Assembly: GCA_002104945.1 (NCBI GenBank)
Contig: MCFH01000009.1
Coordinates: 124,001-188,000 of the forward strand
DNA length: 64,000 bases
Source: Piromyces finnis
Taxonomy: Eukaryota > Neocallimastigomycota > Neocallimastigomycetes > Neocallimastigales > Neocallimastigaceae
Reading direction: 5' to 3'
Below are positions 58,120 through 64,000 of the stretch, piece after piece; position 1 is the stretch's first letter, and each line of letters begins with the position of its first letter. Made by a program: the position numbers and the translations under genes. The notes beneath the pieces are model-generated. The model did not search any database. It was not told the origin of the DNA and saw nothing but the letters and a program-made list of their open reading frames with translations.

Positions 58120-59528
58120 TTATTTTGCATCGTAAAAGATATCTTCATCTTTAATTTCTTCATCAGGTTTATGTATTTTGGCTGAATTCCAAGCCTGTTT
58201 AGCAGCATCAGATATACCTATATCTTCAGTATTAAATTTAAACATACTAAATAAACTAATAATAGTAATAATTCGAATTATCCATATTAAAGCTTTATTT
58301 GCTCTTGGATAACGACGAGAAGGTATATAATCAAAAACTAGGTCTTGAAAGGTATAAAAAACATGCATTGGTAATAATACACCCAATAAGACATCAATAA
58401 ACATGTGGTGCCCAAAAATTCCATAAACGACAGTACATCCTAAAATTCCGGCAACAACGATTTTTGATAATGCCCAATGATAAGAACCTTCCATACGACC
58501 CTTTGAAGCAATTTCTATTTATAAAAATAATATATATAAATCAAAATAATAATAATAATTTAAATTAATTATTACTCTTAGAATACTTTAAAAAATATTT
58601 AAAATTATTAATATAAAAAAATTTTATATACCATTTCTCTTGGTTGCTAATTTAATATATTCTTTTTTTTCTTTACTATCTCTAAACTTTGGCATATTAT
58701 CATCTAATATATATTTATTAAAAAATTTTAATTATACAAATTTTATATTATTATATTTAAAAGGAATAATTAATTTATAATTAATAATAGCTATAAAAAA
58801 ATCATTACCCTGATCTTTAAGAATAGGACCTAATAACATTGTAAGATATATTATAACATATATAATAATTATTTTATTTATGAATATGTTTATTATATTT
58901 AAAATATCAAATTTTATTATAAATTATAGATTTTAATTATTAAATGATTAATAAAAATAAAAAAATTGCTTTATTTCTTTTTAATTAATTATCAAATATT
59001 ACCTGAATGAAAATATGTTTGAGGTATTACATTAATTTTATTAGTTTTACATAAAGCATTTTTTCTTATTATGCTTGATACAATATCATATTTTATATTA
59101 CCTGAATGAAAATATGTTTGAGGTATTACATTAATTTTATTAGTTTTACATAAAGCATTTTTTCTTATTATGCTTGATACAATATCATATTTTATATTAC
59201 TTTTACAAGAGTTTATATAATTTCTTTTTAAATTGGTTGAGCTATTTAAATTTGATGATTGTGATGATAAATTTTCATTTGATTGAATTAAAGATGAAAA
59301 TGACTTTTTTATTTTAATAGAACTTCCTGTATTTAAATTTATTAAATTTGTTAAACATGGAGTTGTATTTAAAAGATTTTCTTGTTTTAAACGAATAGTT
59401 AAATGAACATTTTTTGATTTTGAACTAAAATTTCTATATTGATTTAACTCATGATTAAAAATTTTATTAGTAGTATTTTTACTTAAATTTGTTAATTTTA
59501 ATATTCCTTTTGGATTTATAATTTCCAT
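58120..59528 (-). CDS. SDHD: Succinate dehydrogenase membrane anchor subunit SDHD (CybS)
   Basis: Four exons on the minus strand (59003-59528, 58809-58829, 58632-58703, 58120-58514) give 337 residues. The C-terminal 124 residues match CybS: GSYHWALSKIVVAGI (helix I), a second helix with GVLLPMHVFY, then LVFDYIPSRRYP, and a third helix before DIGISDAAKQAWN. His257 sits where SDHD ligates heme b, and Asp268-Tyr269 match the conserved DY pair of the quinone site with identical spacing (11 and 12 residues). Residues 1-50 are rich in Lys/Asn and nearly free of acids, with RNFSS at 32-36, a plausible mitochondrial peptidase site; import is therefore likely. The N-terminal region is far longer than in normal SDHD and contains a perfect 33-residue tandem duplication. 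Exon 2 is a 21-base microexon. Role: anchors complex II and passes electrons to or from quinone. Confidence 0.84.
58996..59193 (-). repeat. In-frame 99-bp tandem duplication at the end of SDHD exon 1
   Basis: Two identical 99-base units, 58996-59094 and 59095-59193, encode the same 33 residues (beginning NIKYDIVSSIIRKNALCKTN and ending TYFHSG). Each copy ends in the same splice-donor sequence, CAG|GTAATAT, at 59003/59002 and 59102/59101. Confidence 0.97.
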
Positions 59529-60255
<727 letters not shown>

Positions 60256-62183
60256 TTATTGATTTAAAATTTTGTTTCTTTGCTGAAAACTATTTTCATG
60301 CTTAAGTATTAATAATTCTTGTTTACTACTTCCAAATACACTGTTATCTTTATTCCATGGTTTTTCTGAGCTAATTCTCATTTTACGTTCTAATGTTGGA
60401 CAATTAACATAGTAACGTCCACAAATTTCATTTAAATGAATAGTTCTCGTTTCACCTGAATTAATCCATAAAATATCTGAAAATTCAGGAATAAATAAAG
60501 ATGATATGGAGGATGATGAAGACATAGTAGAGAGATTATTATTAGAATGTATTATAGCTCTGGAAGAAATGGATGGTGATGATATTGGTGAAATGATTTC
60601 CTTTTTTGAATTTATTATACCTTCGGTATTGTTTAATTGATTATCTAACTTCTCTGCAAACACATTAAAATATATCTTTCCTGTTATTTCTATGTTAGAT
60701 GAAGATTTTCCTTTATTTCTAATTTCTACAATCTTATCAACTTCTAAATATTCATGTTTATCTACTCTTTCGAAATTATTTACTGTTTTAATCCAACGGG
60801 TAGTACTATTGTTTGATAAATCAAGTCGAAGTAAATCTCCTATATAGAGCTGTTCAGCTCCGAAACGGAAATACTCTAATTCATTTCGGGTTTCTTTTTT
60901 ATTTAAAAAGGTATCTTCATTAATGTTTAATAATAAATTTTTATCATTCATCGTATGAAATGATGATGTATCTATCACAGAATCTTTATTTAGTCTAGGA
61001 ATGGAAAAGGATGATGATAAATCAATAGCTTGCATAACAGCTCTATTCCATAAAATATTATTTTTTGAACAAGGATCGTACATTAAAAATGGAATAATTA
61101 TTTTAAATGGAATAAAGTAATATGTTTGGGAAGTATCTTTCTTAGTATCACTATGATAATTATCCTCTTCCTCTTGTTCGATTGAAATATTCTGAAGAGG
61201 AAGTTTCCTACATATATATCCAAGGGTTTCTATTTGTTGAACTGAATTGTTTTGGGTATCATTTAAAACAGATCCTACTGATACTTCAGATCCTGAATCT
61301 GATGGTGGTTTTCTAATTAAATCTTCAGAATCATCAGTATAATATTCATCTCCCTCATCACTTAATACAAAATCATCATCATCGTCATCTTCATCTTCAT
61401 CATCGTATGATCCGCTCATAAGTGTCATTAAATTTTCTTTATCTTTTTTCTTTCTTTCTATTGTTTTTTGAATCTCTGAATCTACCTCTTTTAATTTACT
61501 ATTTACTGTATGGATTACTTCATCCTGGAAATCATTGACTTGTTCAGTATTTGAACTATAAATATTACTTTGTAGAATATTTGGTTTATTCCATAAACTA
61601 TTATTTATATTTAAACTGCTAGCTTCAACATCTTTTAAAATCTCATTTAAATTTACCTTTGAAGATGGTTTTATTATTGTTTTCGATATATATTTTATAA
61701 CCTTCTCAAATGATATCAATTTATTAAATGAATTACTGTCTGAAACTTCTAGGCTTGACAAACGTTTTACAATTTGAAAAGTCCAAAATATAGAATGAGA
61801 TGTATTATTTTCATCTTCGAATATCGGTGCCCATATTATTTCATTTTCACGATAGCCATTATACCATTTCCATTCTTCAGCCTTGCTTTCAACTTTAATT
61901 GCTGATTGTCTATTTTTATAATGATTCCATGCTTTTTTTAATGGTAATTTACTATTTTTAATTAGAATTTTCTCAGATTCTTCATCATCTTCAAATTTTC
62001 TTTTACTCTGTTTCATATACAAAGGATTGGATGGTTTGCAATATATACAATGACAAACATTTGTTTTTCCTAATAAATAATTTATATGTACTTTTGCTTC
62101 TAAAGGTGTTTCAAAATAGTTTCCTGAAGGATGCTGATACAATAAATGAGAAAAAAAAAATATATATAATTAAATAGTATATT

Positions 62184-62215
<32 letters not shown>

Positions 62216-62742
62216 CAATTTATTTATTACAAGTATTTACAAGAAAATTATATGTTCATTATATATTAATAATAGAATCGAATAATATAAAAATAATAAT
62301 ATTAATTATCAAAATATAAATTGGTCTCCTATTTTCTAATAATAGTATATATTTTATATATTTTATGTATTAAATAAAAAGTATTAATTACTCCGTATAA
62401 ATTGGTTTTAACTTTTGTTGCTTTTGTCATTGACTTTTCTACTTTAGAAAATAGTTTATAATTATTTGGAAATGATTTTATATTCATATTTGTTAACCAT
62501 GCTTTATATTTTTTATAATATGGATACAAATTTTAAAATAAATAATAAAATATAAATTAAATGAACTAATTTATTATTTTTGGAATTTGTTATTTTCAAT
62601 TCTTTTTTTTTTTTTTTATTTTTTATTTATTTATATTATATATATTATAGTTTCATGTACTTTTAACTATATCCGGTTGAGCTTCCTTCCATGGTGCTTC
62701 AGGGTAATTTGAAATTGATCCATCATTTATAATATAACTCAT
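60256..62742 (-). CDS. Clr2-like transcription-silencing protein
   Basis: Three exons on the minus strand (62661-62742, 62392-62501, 60256-62133) give about 689 residues. The start is the first in-frame ATG of exon 1; an extra upstream exon is possible. The N-terminal part resembles the Clr2 silencing domain: IKSFPNNYKLFSKV, then LYGHPSGNYFETPLEAKVHI and a CHCIYC zinc-like knuckle. The C-terminal part has FRFGAEQLYIGDLLRLDL followed by RKMRISSEKPW, the arrangement expected of the Clr2 BAH-like region. In fission yeast Clr2 belongs to SHREC, the deacetylase-remodeller complex that silences heterochromatin. The middle holds a Glu/Lys coiled segment, an acidic run DDEDEDDDDDDF and a Ser-rich stretch. 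The assignment rests on motif order and spacing, so it is probable rather than certain. Confidence 0.7.
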
Positions 62743-63461
62743 TAATTCTTTATTTCTATTCTAAAATATTTTTAGTTTTGTAAATATAAATAATGCCTAA
62801 TAATTTTTATAACCTAATCAGAAAATAAACAGTGTTCATGTGATATAGTAGTGATTTTAATAAGAAAAAACATATTAAATGTATGGAAACTAAATTAATA
62901 AATAAAAAAGTTAAAAAAAAGAATATTATAGTTTTTTATTGTTTTTATATTTATATATTTATATCATAGATTAACAAGGATTAGTGATATAATATAAATA
63001 CTCTTTTAATGTATATTACTGTTATGTATTAAACAAGTAGAAAGAAACAAAAAAAATAATAATAGTAATAAAGCAAATAAATAATACTTTAATATAAAAA
63101 CATTTTGATATTTAATAATTAAACATTTAGCAATAAAAACATAAAATAAAAAATGTTTGGGTTAAGAGATGTGAACTTGATAAAAATGAATATCATTGTA
63201 TCATTTATATATTTTTATATTATAAAATCGAAATATAAAAATTCTTATATATGATTATTAAAATAATAATAATATAATAATATAATAATAAAAAAAAAAA
63301 AAAAAAGAGATAATCCAAAACCGAAGTTTTTGCATAAATATTGATTTTAAAGTTTTTAAAGTTTTTTTTTAATTTTTATTTTCTTTAATATTATTATTTT
63401 GTCAAATAATTGTATAGAGTTTTCTCATAATAATATTTTAATAATTTAAAAAAAAAAAAAA
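62743..63461. other. Divergent intergenic region
   Basis: 0.72 kb AT-rich interval between the Clr2-like start (-) and the next gene (+). A possible short upstream exon of the Clr2-like gene (ATG at about 62854) was considered but does not splice in frame with a good donor. Confidence 0.4.
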
Positions 63462-64000
63462 ATGGATAACATAAATAGTTTAAAAGATGATATTTATAAA
63501 AATGAAAATAATAATGAAAATGATATTGAGATGAAATATACATTGATAACCCCGAATAATAGCGAAAGTTTTAAAGCAGAATTACAAAATAATATAGAAC
63601 AATACAAGTAATACACACTAAAATCATATTTATTATATATATTATTTTTATAAATACAAATTCATAATTACCAATTATTATATAATATATTTACATGTTT
63701 TATTAATTTATTAAGATATGAATTTGAGAAGAGATTATACAATGTATTAAACAAAGATATTTTTAGTGCTTCCTTTGACCCCCAAAAAAATATTTTTGAT
63801 ATTAATGGAAACTTTATAACATATCCAGAAAAAAAAAATAATCAAAAATGGAAAAGGAAAAGCAAGAATAACATCAATTTTATAAAAAAGAATTCCTTTA
63901 TATATTCTAGTTCAATTCTAAATCTTGATTTAGGAAATCAGGATTCGAATTCTAGTTCATTAAGTAAACCAAAGTTTAAAAGTGAAAATAATATTTCTGA
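63462..64000 (+). CDS. Hypothetical protein, 5' part only
   Basis: The gene runs off the window. Exon 1 (63462-63607) and exon 2 (63716 to the edge, still open) join AA|A in frame and give 143 residues so far. The product is Asn/Lys/Ser-rich and acidic at first (MDNINSLKDDIYKNENNNEN), then YEFEKRLYNVLNKDIF, a basic patch KWKRKSKNN and a Ser-rich stretch. No domain is recognisable in this part, and the family cannot be named without the rest of the gene. Confidence 0.65.

Noticed and set aside
58996-59193. CRISPR-like direct repeat
   Set aside because: Two adjacent coding copies without spacers in a eukaryotic exon; it is a tandem duplication.

Overview
The window is nuclear DNA of an intron-rich eukaryote, most likely a fungus. 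Intergenic DNA is almost pure A/T, with long A and T runs and many ATT/AAT microsatellites. Nearly every gene has short AT-rich introns with GTAAGT/GTATGT/GTAATT donors and AG acceptors, and several proteins carry asparagine-rich tracts. A fungal-type MTC1 gene, a Clr2-like silencing protein, a Rho4-like GTPase and one intronless bacterial-type glycosyltransferase together point to an early-diverging fungus. An anaerobic gut fungus (Neocallimastigomycota) fits best, but this is inference from composition and gene content, not proof.

Layout. 0-11 kb: Rho4-like GTPase (+), MTC1 family (+), bacterial-type MGT glycosyltransferase (-), ATG3 (+). 11-22 kb: unrecognised three-exon gene (-), EDC3 (-), TSEN54 (+), the last two divergent. 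22-31 kb: gene-poor, with a small R-SNARE-like gene (+), a glutathione S-transferase (-) and MOZART1 (-). 31-45 kb: histone stem-loop binding protein SLBP (+), TCERG1-like WW/FF protein (-), PIGA (-), and a very large PTPDC1-like phosphatase with a 64-Asn run (-). 45-52 kb: ataxin-3 (+), divergent from PTPDC1, and a kinesin-14 (+). 52-63 kb: AAAP amino acid transporter (-), SDHD membrane anchor of complex II (-), Clr2-like protein (-). 63.4 kb to the edge: start of an unrecognised gene (+).

The genes are ordinary single transcription units, not an operon or cluster. Functional groupings are still visible: mRNA fate (EDC3, SLBP, TCERG1), tRNA splicing (TSEN54), microtubules, spindle and centrosome/cilium (MOZART1, kinesin-14, PTPDC1), membrane traffic and GPI anchors (R-SNARE, ATG3, PIGA), and chromatin silencing (Clr2-like).

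The strongest leads are: an SDHD gene whose first exon ends in a perfect in-frame 99-bp tandem duplication that also copies the 5' splice donor; the presence of SDHD with conserved heme and quinone residues in what may be an anaerobe; SLBP in a probable fungus; an R-SNARE whose central SNARE motif seems to be missing; and the intronless bacterial-type glycosyltransferase.
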